Source: Clostridiales bacterium (GTDB lineage: Bacteria; Bacillota; Clostridia; Oscillospirales; CAG-272). From it: 64,000 bases of DNA. Positions within the stretch are counted from its first letter, which is position 1; each line of letters begins with the position of its first letter. The stretch is taken from NCBI GenBank assembly GCA_022791685.1, contig JAAVZO010000038.1, positions 1 to 64,000 on the forward strand, in the 5' to 3' direction. The position numbers and the translations under genes were made by a program. The notes beneath the pieces are model-generated. The model had not been told where the DNA came from. It saw nothing but the letters and a program-made list of their open reading frames with translations, and made no database searches. Below are positions 1 through 8,398 of the stretch, in pieces.

Positions 1-27
1 GCCCCATCGCCTCGCAAGCGAGGCGAG

Positions 28-77
28 ACCTCTGCGTCGAGCTATTCACTGCTATTTGCTTGAACAAAATGCGCGCC
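28..77. repeat. Dispersed intergenic repeat, copy A
   Basis: This stretch matches positions 32807-32856 in the same orientation with about nine differences in some fifty bases, ending in the shared block AAAATGCGCGC. Both copies lie between genes, and neither carries a convincing reading frame. The window edge cuts whatever lies to the left, so the full length of the element is unknown. Confidence 0.5.
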
Positions 78-93
78 ACTTTTAGTGGCTACT

Positions 94-154
94 ATAAAAA
101 GAAAAGTAACGGTTAGTGACAAAAGGTGTCACTAACCGTTACTTTTCTTTTTAT
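94..154 (-). terminator. Long perfect hairpin terminator of the DUF4886 gene
   Basis: Positions 94-120 pair without a mismatch with 128-154 (27 bp) around a seven-base loop. The stem begins in the stop codon of the minus-strand gene at 151-870. Its lower part is an A-run facing a T-run, so it can act as an intrinsic terminator. It is unusually long for a terminator, so it may also be the remains of a small inverted-repeat element. Confidence 0.7.
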
Positions 155-870
155 TTATTATACATTTCAACTGCTGCTTTTGCTGACTTTTTTGCAGCTA
201 CCACATATTTCTCATCCACACCTTCAGGAATGTAAGTTATCTTGTCTATATCATTTCCTGTCAGTACAGTATACCATACAAGTCCGCCGATAAATTCGCC
301 GAGTGCATTCGCGTGCGACGGTCCGTCGGGATTACGTGTGATTTCCCCGGTAGCGTCCGCGGTCTCCTCCTGCATTATGCGAAGCGCTTCTCCGGTCGGG
401 AATATACGTAAGCCGTATTTTCCAGCAAGCTCAAGGTAATTAGCCTTCAACCGCTCAAACATTTCAGCCTGCGTGATTCCAAACTCGTCCAGTCTGCCGT
501 TATCAGTGCGATACGCCCAAGTTTCATGCACAATTATCTCAGCATTTGGTGTATACTGCTTCACAAACTCAACAAGCTTGTCTGCAAACGGATAAAATGT
601 ATCGCGATTCCAGCTGAAGTGGCTCGCCTGCTGGATAGTGACAACATCCCACGAATCTGCTTCAAGCATTTCGCGCAATGTTTTCGTACCGTTATAGGTA
701 TCGCCATATATGCGCTCGTCAGTTTCAGCGTTGTTCCAGTGACGTTCAAGCGAGCAACCGCCAATGCAGGCGCGTCCGATAGTTAGCGGCACTCCGCCGT
801 CAGCAAAAATCTCCGGCAAAAAATGACAGGCATTATTTGAAAAGCTGTTTCCAATAGTAAGAATTTTCAT
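151..870 (-). CDS. SGNH-type hydrolase, DUF4886 family
   Basis: The 239-residue product begins with the SGNH block I pattern GNSFS (nucleophile Ser9), followed by a glycine-rich GGCSLERHW segment near residues 37-45 that is typical of DUF4886 proteins. A DGPSHAN motif at residues 182-188 supplies the Asp/His pair. Such proteins are predicted esterases; the substrate is unknown and is often a modified carbohydrate. No signal peptide is visible, so it is probably cytoplasmic. It is transcribed alone, with its own TTGACA-17-TATAAT promoter at 921-949 and a hairpin terminator at its stop codon. The family call is firm and the substrate is not. Confidence 0.85.
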   Translation of the reverse strand: MKILTIGNSFSNNACHFLPEIFADGGVPLTIGRACIGGCSLERHWNNAETDERIYGDTYNGTKTLREMLEADSWDVVTIQQASHFSWNRDTFYPFADKLVEFVKQYTPNAEIIVHETWAYRTDNGRLDEFGITQAEMFERLKANYLELAGKYGLRIFPTGEALRIMQEETADATGEITRNPDGPSHANALGEFIGGLVWYTVLTGNDIDKITYIPEGVDEKYVVAAKKSAKAAVEMYNK

Positions 871-920
871 AATTTTTCCCTTCTATATGTAGAGCTTATA
901 ACTCATATTTTCCACGTATT

Positions 921-949
921 ATTATATCACGAAAATTCCACAATGTCAA
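921..949 (-). promoter_or_regulatory. Sigma-A type promoter of the DUF4886 gene
   Basis: On the minus strand a TTGACA box (944-949) and a TATAAT box (921-926) are separated by 17 bases. This gives a short leader to the start codon at 870. It is divergent from the promoter at 962-990, with only 12 bases between the two -35 boxes. Confidence 0.8.
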
Positions 950-961
950 ACATTTTTTTCC

Positions 962-990
962 TTGACACACAAATTTTTTTGTGATATAAT
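962..990 (+). promoter_or_regulatory. Sigma-A type promoter of the zinc-ribbon gene
   Basis: TTGACA (962-967), a 17-base spacer and TATAAT (985-990) form a consensus promoter. Transcription should start near 997. That leaves no room for a leader before an ATG at 1000 and favours the GTG start at 1015. Confidence 0.8.
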
Positions 991-1014
991 TATATTAGTA
1001 TGGGGGGTGAGAGC

Positions 1015-1512
1015 GTGAAAAAAATATGCCCGCACTGCGGTTCGGTTCAGTCGGCTGATCAAATCGAGTGCTCTGTATGCGGTTTGTGCCTTTCCGACGA
1101 CATCGACACAGACGACTGCGCCTATAATGACAACGTAATGTATTATGTGCCGGAGCTCTGGACAAAATTTGCGGCGGCTGCGCTGTTTGTCCTCGCGGCA
1201 GTTGAAATTTTTTTGATGATGATATACGGAAGCACACATAACATTCTGACGTTGTTTTTCGGAATGCTCGGCGCGGCGATTTCTGGATTCGCATTCTTGT
1301 TTCCGTTAGGATTTTGCAGATTTTTTATCTACTTAGGCGAGAATAATCGATATAATATTTTTTGGCACGGATACACATCATTTGATGAAATCGACTACCC
1401 GTCGCCAGCTGAAGCTCACAGAATGTTCATTGTATTCGCGATTATTTCGATACTCTCGCTCGCAGCAATGCTCTATTTCATCGTATTTCGCCCGAATTTC
1501 ATTATAAAATAA
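1015..1512 (+). CDS. Zinc-ribbon membrane protein, function unknown
   Basis: About 165 residues starting at GTG 1015, chosen because GGGGGGTGAG (1002-1011) lies just upstream as a ribosome site and because the promoter places the mRNA start near 997. An ATG at 1000 would be nearly leaderless. The N terminus has two CxxC pairs (residues 5/8 and 19/22) forming a zinc ribbon. Then come three hydrophobic helices at about 52-72, 77-97 and 139-158. Zinc-ribbon plus membrane-helix proteins are common in Clostridia and mostly uncharacterised. The next gene starts 29 bases downstream, so the two are probably cotranscribed. Confidence 0.75.
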   Translation: MKKICPHCGSVQSADQIECSVCGLCLSDDIDTDDCAYNDNVMYYVPELWTKFAAAALFVLAAVEIFLMMIYGSTHNILTLFFGMLGAAISGFAFLFPLGFCRFFIYLGENNRYNIFWHGYTSFDEIDYPSPAEAHRMFIVFAIISILSLAAMLYFIVFRPNFIIK

Positions 1513-1541
1513 CTAAATATATCAATAAGGTTAAAAATAAA

Positions 1542-2312
1542 ATGACATCATACGAGTTGATGATAAAAATTAATCATCATCTAATAAAAGGCTGCGAATT
1601 CAGCAGCGAACAAATTTCTGCTATTGTAAGTCAGTTTCTCTCTGACAAAAATACATCCGCATATGTCAATAATAATACTGGCAAAAAACTATATCCAATA
1701 TTTTACACCCCACCGTATAATTACGGAAAGAAGCTGAAAACTATACTTAATCAAACACCTAAAACGCAGATATTTTCAGCAAATATGTATGAACTTGAAA
1801 TTCTTAGACTATTGTACCTTTTCGCTCCGGAAAATGCGGAAGTACATACGATGATTTCAAAGACGCTGGAAAGGCTGAAAGCTACATGTTTCGGTTACAT
1901 GGATGATGGAGTAGGAGAATGCTTCGACACATCGCTGGTGGTTTTAAGATTCCTTGCGGCGGTGGCACCAAGTGAAACCGAATGGATACAAAGCAGAATC
2001 GACAATTACAATCACCACTATGCAGATAAAAAGCGGCCATGGTTTTCTTTGTGGTATTATTGGCTCTCTCTTTCGGAGCTTCCGTTTGATATCGCGTATC
2101 CCGAGATAGAAAAATACAAGGATGAAATTTTGAATCGGCTTGTAAATAAAAGCTGTGTTATGAACAGCGAACATGACAGACTTATACATCCGGTTATTTT
2201 GTGCATATTGCGCAATATTATTTCAAAATATCCCGAATACGCGTACATAAAAACACGGCAGCCCTATGTAAATGATAAAGACGGAAGACTTTATTTCGAT
2301 ATGAGCAATTAA
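1542..2312 (+). CDS. Hypothetical protein, unrecognised
   Basis: A 256-residue soluble protein rich in Tyr, Asn, Ile and Lys, without a signal peptide or membrane helix. I recognise no family. Parts read as helical repeats. A conserved-looking stretch near residues 118-140 (DDGVGECFDTS) could hold an active site, but this is a guess. The gene is clearly more AT-rich than most genes here, which fits recent acquisition. It follows the zinc-ribbon gene by 29 bases with only a weak AAGGTT ribosome site, so it probably depends on the same mRNA. A bidirectional terminator follows. Confidence 0.65.
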   Translation: MTSYELMIKINHHLIKGCEFSSEQISAIVSQFLSDKNTSAYVNNNTGKKLYPIFYTPPYNYGKKLKTILNQTPKTQIFSANMYELEILRLLYLFAPENAEVHTMISKTLERLKATCFGYMDDGVGECFDTSLVVLRFLAAVAPSETEWIQSRIDNYNHHYADKKRPWFSLWYYWLSLSELPFDIAYPEIEKYKDEILNRLVNKSCVMNSEHDRLIHPVILCILRNIISKYPEYAYIKTRQPYVNDKDGRLYFDMSN

Positions 2313-2323
2313 CCCAAAGCGCA

Positions 2324-2353
2324 AAAAATCCTCAGCGTAAGCTGAGGATTTTT
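2324..2353. terminator. Bidirectional terminator between converging genes
   Basis: AAAAATCCTCAGC (2324-2336) pairs perfectly with GCTGAGGATTTTT (2341-2353) around a four-base loop. The A/T ends serve both the plus-strand gene ending at 2312 and livF ending at 2356. Confidence 0.85.
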
Positions 2354-2355
2354 AT

Positions 2356-3069
2356 TTATTCACCCAAATATGCTTTCTTTACGCGGTCGTTCTGCATGAG
2401 CTCCTTCGCGTCACCCTCGAGCACGATATTTCCGGTCTCGAGTACATACGCACGGCTCGCAATTGACAGCGCCTTTTTCGCGTTCTGCTCAACAAGCAGC
2501 ACGGTCGTTCCAGCTTTGTTTATCTCCTGAATGATGTTAAATATTTCGCTTACATACAGCGGTGAAAGTCCCATCGACGGTTCATCCATCAGGATTATTC
2601 GCGGCTTCGACATCAGCGAGCGACCGATAGCGAGCATTTGCTGCTCACCGCCCGATAGTGTTCCGGCTATCTGATTTTTTCGCTCCTCAAGCCGTGGGAA
2701 ATACTTGTACATCTGCTCTATCGACGCGGCAATCTCGTTCTTATCGCGGCGCGTGAACGCTCCGAGCAGCAGGTTATCGTAAACCGTCAGCTCCTGAAAA
2801 ATTCTGCGTCCCTCCGGAACATGGCTCATGCCCATCGACACTATCTTATGCGCTTGGACCTTCGTGAGGTCGTGTCCCTCGAACATTATCGAACCGGTGT
2901 GCGCCGGAACAAGTCCGGTTATCGTGTGCAGTATCGTTGTTTTACCCGCACCGTTAGCGCCGATAAGCGCGATTATTTCACCCTCGTCGACGTGAAAATC
3001 CACGCCTTTTATCGCCTGGATCATGCCATAATTGACACGCAGGTCGGAAATTCTTAAAATCTCGCTCAT
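2356..3069 (-). CDS. livF: Branched-chain amino acid ABC transporter, ATP-binding protein LivF
   Basis: The 237-residue ATPase has Walker A GANGAGKTT (near residue 38), signature LSGGEQQ (near 138) and Walker B ILMDEPS (near 157), the size and sequence of LivF. With LivG it powers uptake of leucine, isoleucine and valine (or related amino acids) through LivH/LivM in the cell membrane. It is the last gene of the livKHMGF operon and starts directly after the stop codon of livG. The family assignment is strong; the exact amino-acid range cannot be read from sequence. Confidence 0.95.
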   Translation of the reverse strand: MSEILRISDLRVNYGMIQAIKGVDFHVDEGEIIALIGANGAGKTTILHTITGLVPAHTGSIMFEGHDLTKVQAHKIVSMGMSHVPEGRRIFQELTVYDNLLLGAFTRRDKNEIAASIEQMYKYFPRLEERKNQIAGTLSGGEQQMLAIGRSLMSKPRIILMDEPSMGLSPLYVSEIFNIIQEINKAGTTVLLVEQNAKKALSIASRAYVLETGNIVLEGDAKELMQNDRVKKAYLGE

Positions 3070-3831
3070 TTAATCGTCTCCCAAATACGCCTTGACAACC
3101 TGCGGGTCGTTGAGCGCTACCGATGTCTCGCCCTTCGCAAGCTCAGTACCGAAATTCAGCACCGTTACTCGCTCGCAGATTCCCATTACCAGCTTCATAT
3201 CGTGCTCGATGAGCAGTATCGTCATATCGAATTTCTCGCGCACGAAGCGGATCGTGTTCATAAGCTCCGCCGTCTCGTTCGGATTCATGCCCGCCGCCGG
3301 CTCGTCGAGCAGCAGCAGCTTCGGGCTCGTAGCGAGCGCACGTGCTATCTCAAGCTTGCGCTGCTTACCGTAAGGCAGATTCGACGCGAGTGTGTCGCGG
3401 TCGTTGTACAGATCGAACACCGCCAGCAGCTCGTCGGCGCGTTTCGAGAATTCGCGCTCCTCGCTGAAATATTTCGGAAGGCGCAGGATTCCGTCGAGCA
3501 GGCTGTACTTCATCTGATTGTTCAGTCCGACCATAACGTTATCCGCGACTGTCATTTCGCCGAACAGACGAATATTCTGGAATGTACGCGCGATTCCCTT
3601 TCGGTTGATCTCAATCGAGCTGTGCCCGGTCAAGTCCTCGCCGTCGAGATAAAATTTGCCTGTAGTCGGCTTGTAAACGCCGGTCAGCATATTGAAAACG
3701 GTAGTTTTTCCAGCGCCGTTCGGACCGATGAGTCCGTAGAGCTCGTTTTTCTCGATTTCAAGACTGAGGTTGTCGACTGCCTTCAAGCCGCCGAAAGTAA
3801 TACCTAAATTTTCAACCTTAAGCATACTCAT
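3070..3831 (-). CDS. livG: Branched-chain amino acid ABC transporter, ATP-binding protein LivG
   Basis: The 253-residue ATPase carries Walker A GPNGAGKTT (near residue 37), a divergent signature LPYGKQRKLEIARAL that is normal for LivG, Walker B LLLLDEPAAGMN, and the switch histidine in LLIEHDM. It pairs with LivF as the second ATPase of the transporter. It overlaps the end of livM by four bases (ATGA), which indicates translational coupling. The arrangement matches Liv operons throughout Bacillota. Confidence 0.95.
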   Translation of the reverse strand: MSMLKVENLGITFGGLKAVDNLSLEIEKNELYGLIGPNGAGKTTVFNMLTGVYKPTTGKFYLDGEDLTGHSSIEINRKGIARTFQNIRLFGEMTVADNVMVGLNNQMKYSLLDGILRLPKYFSEEREFSKRADELLAVFDLYNDRDTLASNLPYGKQRKLEIARALATSPKLLLLDEPAAGMNPNETAELMNTIRFVREKFDMTILLIEHDMKLVMGICERVTVLNFGTELAKGETSVALNDPQVVKAYLGDD

Positions 3832-4817
3832 TTCGCCTTACCTCCGAGTTTGAATTTTGCGCGCAGTCCGTTCATCTTTTCACCGAAGCTGCGCTTGATC
3901 GCGGTAAAACGCGGCGATGCGTTCAGCATCATCATTGCAATGAGCGCCACTGCGTAAATGAGCATACGGAAATCCTCCGCACCGCGCAGCACCTCCGGCA
4001 GCGCGACGATTATTACCGAGGCAATAATCGAGCCCTTTATGCTTCCCATGCCGCCTAGTACGACCATAACGAGCACTTCAATCGACAGGTTGTAGGTGAA
4101 GTCGGACGGATTCAGCGTGGTTTTGTAAAAGCCGAAAATAACGCCCGCCATGCCCGCCATAAACGACGCAATCGTAAACACGAGCACCTTGTTGTTTTTA
4201 ATATTTATACCTACCGACTCCGACGCGATCGCGTTGTCGCGGATAGCGGTGATCGTGCGTCCGTGGCGCGAGTGCGTGAAGTTATAGATTACAAGAATTA
4301 CCAAAATCAGCACGATGTACGCCAGCGTGAAGCCTTCAAGACGGCTGTCGAATGAAGGAATACCCATGAGTCCCTTCGTACCGCCGAGTCCCGGGATTAT
4401 CTTCACAAACGAGCGGATGAATTCGCCGAATGCGAGCGTAACTATCGCGAGATAGTCACCGCGCAGCTTGATTATCGCCTTGCTGATGAGGAATCCCACC
4501 AGCGCAGCTGCTGCTCCGCCAACAATAAGTGCGAGTACGAACTTGACGAGCAGCGGCAGGTTTGTATAGACCGCGACTGCACATCCGGCGTACGCGCCGA
4601 CTAAGTAGAACGCTGCGTGTCCAAGCGACAGGTCACCGAGATAGCCGACGATGAGGTCGAGCGACAGTGTGAGTATTGTATAATAACAGATCTTTATCAT
4701 CAGCGACTGCATACTGCGCGACATAACGCCGCTTACCATAAGCAGTGCAACCACTGCCCAGATGGCGATTATCAGTATCAGCTTGCTGAAAAATCCTTTA
4801 GTAAATATATTTTTCAT
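3828..4817 (-). CDS. livM: Branched-chain amino acid ABC transporter, permease LivM
   Basis: A 329-residue integral membrane protein with eight or more hydrophobic segments. It contains the LivM hallmark DLIVGYLGDLSLGHAAF near residue 54 and the cytoplasmic coupling stretch around GRTITAIRDNAIASESVGIN. It forms the transmembrane channel with LivH. Its ribosome site is AGGAAG. A 125-bp gap filled with nested palindromes (4850-4941) separates it from livH, whereas the other permease-ATPase junctions are tight. Confidence 0.93.
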   Translation of the reverse strand: MKNIFTKGFFSKLILIIAIWAVVALLMVSGVMSRSMQSLMIKICYYTILTLSLDLIVGYLGDLSLGHAAFYLVGAYAGCAVAVYTNLPLLVKFVLALIVGGAAAALVGFLISKAIIKLRGDYLAIVTLAFGEFIRSFVKIIPGLGGTKGLMGIPSFDSRLEGFTLAYIVLILVILVIYNFTHSRHGRTITAIRDNAIASESVGINIKNNKVLVFTIASFMAGMAGVIFGFYKTTLNPSDFTYNLSIEVLVMVVLGGMGSIKGSIIASVIIVALPEVLRGAEDFRMLIYAVALIAMMMLNASPRFTAIKRSFGEKMNGLRAKFKLGGKAK

Positions 4818-4849
4818 GATACGCTTCCTATCTTTACATCAATAAACGT

Positions 4850-4941
4850 CGAGTTTTCGCCGATTTCGCCAAAGGCGAAATTGCGGTCATATGACCGCAA
4901 AGGCGAAAATCTCGTGGCATTTGAAGCTTCGCTTCAAATGC
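4850..4941. repeat. Cluster of nested palindromes between livH and livM
   Basis: TTTTCGCC (4854-4861) pairs with GGCGAAAA (4902-4909). Inside it lie TTTCGCC/GGCGAAA (4864-4880) and a perfect 20-base palindrome at 4881-4900. A further 11-bp stem, GCATTTGAAGC with GCTTCAAATGC, lies at 4917-4941. In RNA this would fold into a branched structure within the liv mRNA. It resembles the repeated palindromic filler seen between genes in many Clostridia. Confidence 0.6.
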
Positions 4942-4942
4942 T

Positions 4943-5830
4943 TCAGACTTTCTCTACGCGCTTCTTACCGAGCAGACCGGAGGGCTTGAGTATCAGCATA
5001 AGTATCAGCAGCGCATACGCAACGCCGTCGGATGCCGCTGCGAGCGAATCAGGCAGGAAGCCTATCGTCAGCGCCTCGATAAGACCGAGCGAAAGACCGC
5101 CGATCATCGCGCCTGGAATGCTTCCGATACCGCCGAAGACAGCCGCCGCGAACGCCTTGATACCGAATACAGAACCTGTATACGGGTCGACGTTCTGATA
5201 TTTCGCAGCGTAAAGTATCGCAGCGATTCCGGCGAGTGCCGAGCCGATTATGAATGTTATGGAAATTGTGCGGTTGACGTTTACGCCCATCAGCTGAGCC
5301 GCGCCCTTATCCTCCGAGACGGCGAGCATTGCACGTCCCATGCTGGTCTTTTTGATGAAAATATCGAGAGCTATCATGATCACAAGGGTGGTTCCCCAAA
5401 TCACAAGCGAGATTATCGGCATTTCGAACTCACCGATGGTGAGCTTTCCGAGGCTGATAAAGCTCTGTAGGAATTTGCGGTCGGACTTGAAGATCAGAAG
5501 TGCGACGTTCTGTAAAAGATACGATACGCCTATCGCCGTAATGAGCACCGACAGCGGGGTCGAGTTTCTAAGCGGCTTATAGGCGAGCTTTTCGACCGTG
5601 AATCCGAGCAGTGCGCAGACCGCAACACACATCAGAATCGTCACCGGAGCAGGCAGAGACAGCATATTCAGGCCCACGAAAATCGTATAGATGCCCACCA
5701 TGATCACATCTCCGTGAGCGAAGTTGAGCATTTTCGCAATTCCGTAAACCATCGAATATCCGAGCGCGACGAGCGCATACACGCTGCCGAGGTTCAGACC
5801 ATCTATTATTGTTGAAATCAGCATCTGCAT
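4943..5830 (-). CDS. livH: Branched-chain amino acid ABC transporter, permease LivH
   Basis: A 295-residue, strongly hydrophobic permease opening with the LivH pattern DGLNLGSVYALVALG and the NFAHGDVIMVG stretch near residues 37-47. The C-terminal GGIGSIPGAMIGG loop is also typical. It forms the membrane channel with LivM. An AAAGGA ribosome site lies about 11 bases before the ATG. It is separated from livK by a hairpin (5895-5934) that probably lowers transporter expression relative to the binding protein. Confidence 0.94.
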   Translation of the reverse strand: MQMLISTIIDGLNLGSVYALVALGYSMVYGIAKMLNFAHGDVIMVGIYTIFVGLNMLSLPAPVTILMCVAVCALLGFTVEKLAYKPLRNSTPLSVLITAIGVSYLLQNVALLIFKSDRKFLQSFISLGKLTIGEFEMPIISLVIWGTTLVIMIALDIFIKKTSMGRAMLAVSEDKGAAQLMGVNVNRTISITFIIGSALAGIAAILYAAKYQNVDPYTGSVFGIKAFAAAVFGGIGSIPGAMIGGLSLGLIEALTIGFLPDSLAAASDGVAYALLILMLILKPSGLLGKKRVEKV

Positions 5831-5894
5831 TGTGAGGGAAATCCTTTCTCTTCTGCAAAGTTCTATATAATTTGCAGAAATGTCATAAATATAA

Positions 5895-5934
5895 CAAGGC
5901 TTCTCCGACGATCATTCGCCGGAGAAACGCCTTG
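5895..5934 (-). terminator. Partial terminator between livK and livH
   Basis: CAAGGCTTCTCCG (5895-5907) pairs with 5920-5934 with a two-base bulge. The minus-strand tail (TTATATTTATG) is only moderately U-rich, so some read-through is expected. This is a usual way to make more binding protein than permease. Confidence 0.6.
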
Positions 5935-5968
5935 AATTGCGGAAAATATCGTACTATTTTCTGCTTGA

Positions 5969-7108
5969 TTACTGTGCGACGTAAACGCCGTTTTCGATCT
6001 TTGCTACCTTAGCGCCCTTCTGGGGTTCGCCGTTAGCGTCAAAGGTCATCTTGCCGGTAAGACCGTCAAGCTCGATCTCTGTCATAGCTGCAATGAGAGC
6101 TGCATTGTTTATAGCGTCAGGCGAGGTAACTCCAGCCTTTTCGAGAGCAAGCTTTGCGAGATATACTGCGTCGTAAGCGTCAGCTGCGAACTGGTCGGGA
6201 GCCTTGCCGTACTTCTTTGTGTAGGTCTCGGTGAATGCCTTAACGTTAGCTGCTTCATCGGTAGATACGAAAGGAGTGAGGAAGATGAGTCCCTCAACGA
6301 GCTTTGCATTGTCGCCGGTGAGGTATTCGAGGATACCGTCAAGTCCGTCGCCGCCTACGAGAGGAAGATTTACGCCCTTCTCGTTAGCTGTGATGACTAT
6401 CTGAGCCGCCTTCTCAGCGTAGATAGGCATATACAGGAATTCAGCGTCCGACGCTGCGATCTTGGTCATCTGCGCACTGAAGTCGGAAGCGTCCTTCGAG
6501 AAGGAAACGTCCTCAGAAATAGTACCGCCGAGCTCCTTGTAGCGCTCAACGAAAGCCTGATACATACCAGTGCTGTAGTCGTCGTCGTGGTTGTGAATGA
6601 TAGCTACCTTCTTGTAGCCGAGGGTTTGGTATGCGTACTCAGCCATAGCTATACCCTGAAGCGGGTCGGTAAAGCATACACGGAAGGAGTTGGGGTTCTG
6701 AGCTGCTTCGATCTGGGATGCAGAAGGAGTGATCTGAAGAATTCCATCCTTAGCGGTGAGGTCGTTAAGAGCGACCGATGCGCCAGAGGTAACAGCGCCG
6801 ATGAGGATATCCATGCCCTTGTCCATAAGGGTCTCGTAAGCACTCTTAGCCTTAGTTCCGTCAGCCTCGTCATCCTGGAAGATCATAGCGAGCTTGACAC
6901 CATTAACGCCGCCGTTCGCATTGATCTCGTCAATAGCGATCTGCATAGCGTTTCTTACCGAAGTACCGTAAGTCGACGCAGTACCGGTCACAGGGCCGAT
7001 TCCGCCGAGCACGATCTTATCGGAGTAATCCTCGCCGCAGCCTGCCAGCGTTGTTAAAAGCATTAACGCAGCAAGTGCGACGGCAAAAAATCTGACTGCC
7101 TTTTTCAT
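5969..7108 (-). CDS. livK: Branched-chain amino acid binding lipoprotein (LivJ/LivK type)
   Basis: About 379 residues starting at ATG 7108, preceded by GGAGG. A longer frame reaching 7162 is rejected because its ATG would lie only about 12 bases from the transcription start. The signal peptide ends in the lipobox LAGC, so the mature protein is lipid-anchored. The body is a type 1 periplasmic-binding fold with the family's GGIGPVTG...YGTS ligand loop and a YEKAAQI-like region (here YAEKAAQIV). It delivers branched-chain or related amino acids to LivHMGF. It is the first gene of the operon, behind the promoter at 7181-7209. Confidence 0.93.
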   Translation of the reverse strand: MKKAVRFFAVALAALMLLTTLAGCGEDYSDKIVLGGIGPVTGTASTYGTSVRNAMQIAIDEINANGGVNGVKLAMIFQDDEADGTKAKSAYETLMDKGMDILIGAVTSGASVALNDLTAKDGILQITPSASQIEAAQNPNSFRVCFTDPLQGIAMAEYAYQTLGYKKVAIIHNHDDDYSTGMYQAFVERYKELGGTISEDVSFSKDASDFSAQMTKIAASDAEFLYMPIYAEKAAQIVITANEKGVNLPLVGGDGLDGILEYLTGDNAKLVEGLIFLTPFVSTDEAANVKAFTETYTKKYGKAPDQFAADAYDAVYLAKLALEKAGVTSPDAINNAALIAAMTEIELDGLTGKMTFDANGEPQKGAKVAKIENGVYVAQ

Positions 7109-7180
7109 AAAAAGCCTCCACTTGTATTTTTTAGATCTTGGCGGCAAAAATAAACCGCTCAAATAAAATCTAATAAAGAT

Positions 7181-7209
7181 ATTTTACCCTATCTTTTGCG
7201 ATATGTCAA
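7181..7209 (-). promoter_or_regulatory. Promoter of the liv operon
   Basis: On the minus strand TTGACA (7204-7209), 17 bases, then TAAAAT (7181-7186). Transcription should start near 7175, about 67 bases before the livK start codon. Confidence 0.8.
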
Positions 7210-7241
7210 CACGATATGAACAAAAACTCCCATATGAACAA
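7201..7241. promoter_or_regulatory. Possible operator upstream of the liv promoter
   Basis: The ten-base direct repeat ATATGAACAA occurs at 7214-7223 and 7232-7241, 18 bases apart. A related ATATGTCAAC at 7201 overlaps the -35 box. Repeats placed there suit a regulator. The rest of the 326-bp gap up to 7434 is AT-rich and shows no gene. Confidence 0.35.
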
Positions 7242-7434
7242 CATTTTTTTATTTATGACTCTTTAGTTTTACACTTCCTACAAAAAAATTTCAATAAAAT
7301 TCGGCGGCAATTCTGAAAAGTCTGCTGCATTTGGAATTTACTCTGCATTTTTTTCGTAGAGTACGCAGTTATTCAATAAATTTTTCTGTATCATTTTTCA
7401 GACGCTGGGAATGATATTTTTAAAAGAGGAAATC

Positions 7435-8358
7435 ATGAAAATACTTATCATAATCATAGCCATAGCCGCACTGCTTATTATAATATCGTCGATATATTTT
7501 TTGCGTCTTTCGCTCGTTCGAGCAAGCGTAAACCGCAGTCGTACGCTGCTGCGAGAGGACCGCGAGTCTATCGACAAACACGCCGAACTATCAGAGCGCG
7601 CGATAAAATTAAAGCACGAAAAGCTTCATCTTGAAGCCTTCGACAAGCTGAAGCTATGCGCGTACTTCTTCCCTGCCGACATCGACACGCCGAAAACTGT
7701 GATATGCGTACACGGATATCGTGCGAGCGGACTTCACGACCACGCAGCAAATATACTGTACTACCACGACCGCGGCTACAACGTGCTCGTGCCGGATGTC
7801 CGCGCACACGGTGAGAGTGAAGGACGCTACATCGGCTTCGGCTGGCTCGACCGGCTCGACTGCAAGCGCTGGTGCGAGCACCTATACGAACGATATGGCG
7901 TGAACTGTAATATCCTGCTGCACGGCATTTCGATGGGGAGTGCGACTGTCATCTGCACCGCCGGAGAACACCCGCCAGCACTTGCCGGAGTCATCGCCGA
8001 CTGCTCGTACACCTCCGGCTTCGAGCAATTCCGCCACGTCGCACGAAATTATCTGCATATTCCCGAGTTTCCACTGCTGTACACGACCGCGCTGCTCGTG
8101 CGTATGGTGTGCGGCTACAGCCTGCGCAAATGCTCGCCGCTCGAGTCGATAAAGCGTGCTGATGTGCCTTTTCTAATAATCCACGGCAGCTCCGACAGCT
8201 TCGTTCCGACCGAGATGTCCGAGCGGCTGTACAATGCCTGTCCGACTGATAAAAAGCTGTTGATAGTAGACGGCGCACGTCACGCTGAATCGAACGCAGT
8301 TGCGCCGGAGCTGTATTACGGCGAGATCGAGAAATTCATGAACAAGCTGGGATTTTAA
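7435..8358 (+). CDS. Membrane-anchored alpha/beta hydrolase
   Basis: About 307 residues from ATG 7435, which has AGAGGA five bases upstream; an in-frame ATG at 7411 lacks a properly spaced site. An N-terminal hydrophobic helix (about residues 2-22) anchors it. The hydrolase core has the oxyanion HGYRASG near residue 93, nucleophile elbow GISMG (Ser166), and the late acid/base motifs GSSDSFVP and GARHAES. It resembles serine aminopeptidase S33 or YfhR-like lipases of unknown substrate. It is monocistronic, ending at the hairpin 8366-8390. Confidence 0.85.
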   Translation: MKILIIIIAIAALLIIISSIYFLRLSLVRASVNRSRTLLREDRESIDKHAELSERAIKLKHEKLHLEAFDKLKLCAYFFPADIDTPKTVICVHGYRASGLHDHAANILYYHDRGYNVLVPDVRAHGESEGRYIGFGWLDRLDCKRWCEHLYERYGVNCNILLHGISMGSATVICTAGEHPPALAGVIADCSYTSGFEQFRHVARNYLHIPEFPLLYTTALLVRMVCGYSLRKCSPLESIKRADVPFLIIHGSSDSFVPTEMSERLYNACPTDKKLLIVDGARHAESNAVAPELYYGEIEKFMNKLGF

Positions 8359-8365
8359 TAGAAAT

Positions 8366-8390
8366 GACCGCCGAGCATATCTCGACGGTC
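8366..8390. terminator. Terminator shared by converging genes
   Basis: GACCGCCGAG (8366-8375) pairs with CTCGACGGTC (8381-8390) with one mismatch, followed on the plus strand by GTTTTCGTTT. It lies between the hydrolase (ends 8358) and the TRIC-type gene (ends 8399). Confidence 0.75.
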
Positions 8391-8398
8391 GTTTTCGT

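Noticed and set aside
3202-3807. Long plus-strand frames inside livG and other minus-strand genes
   Set aside because: They are antisense shadows of well-supported genes, with no ribosome sites or recognisable products.
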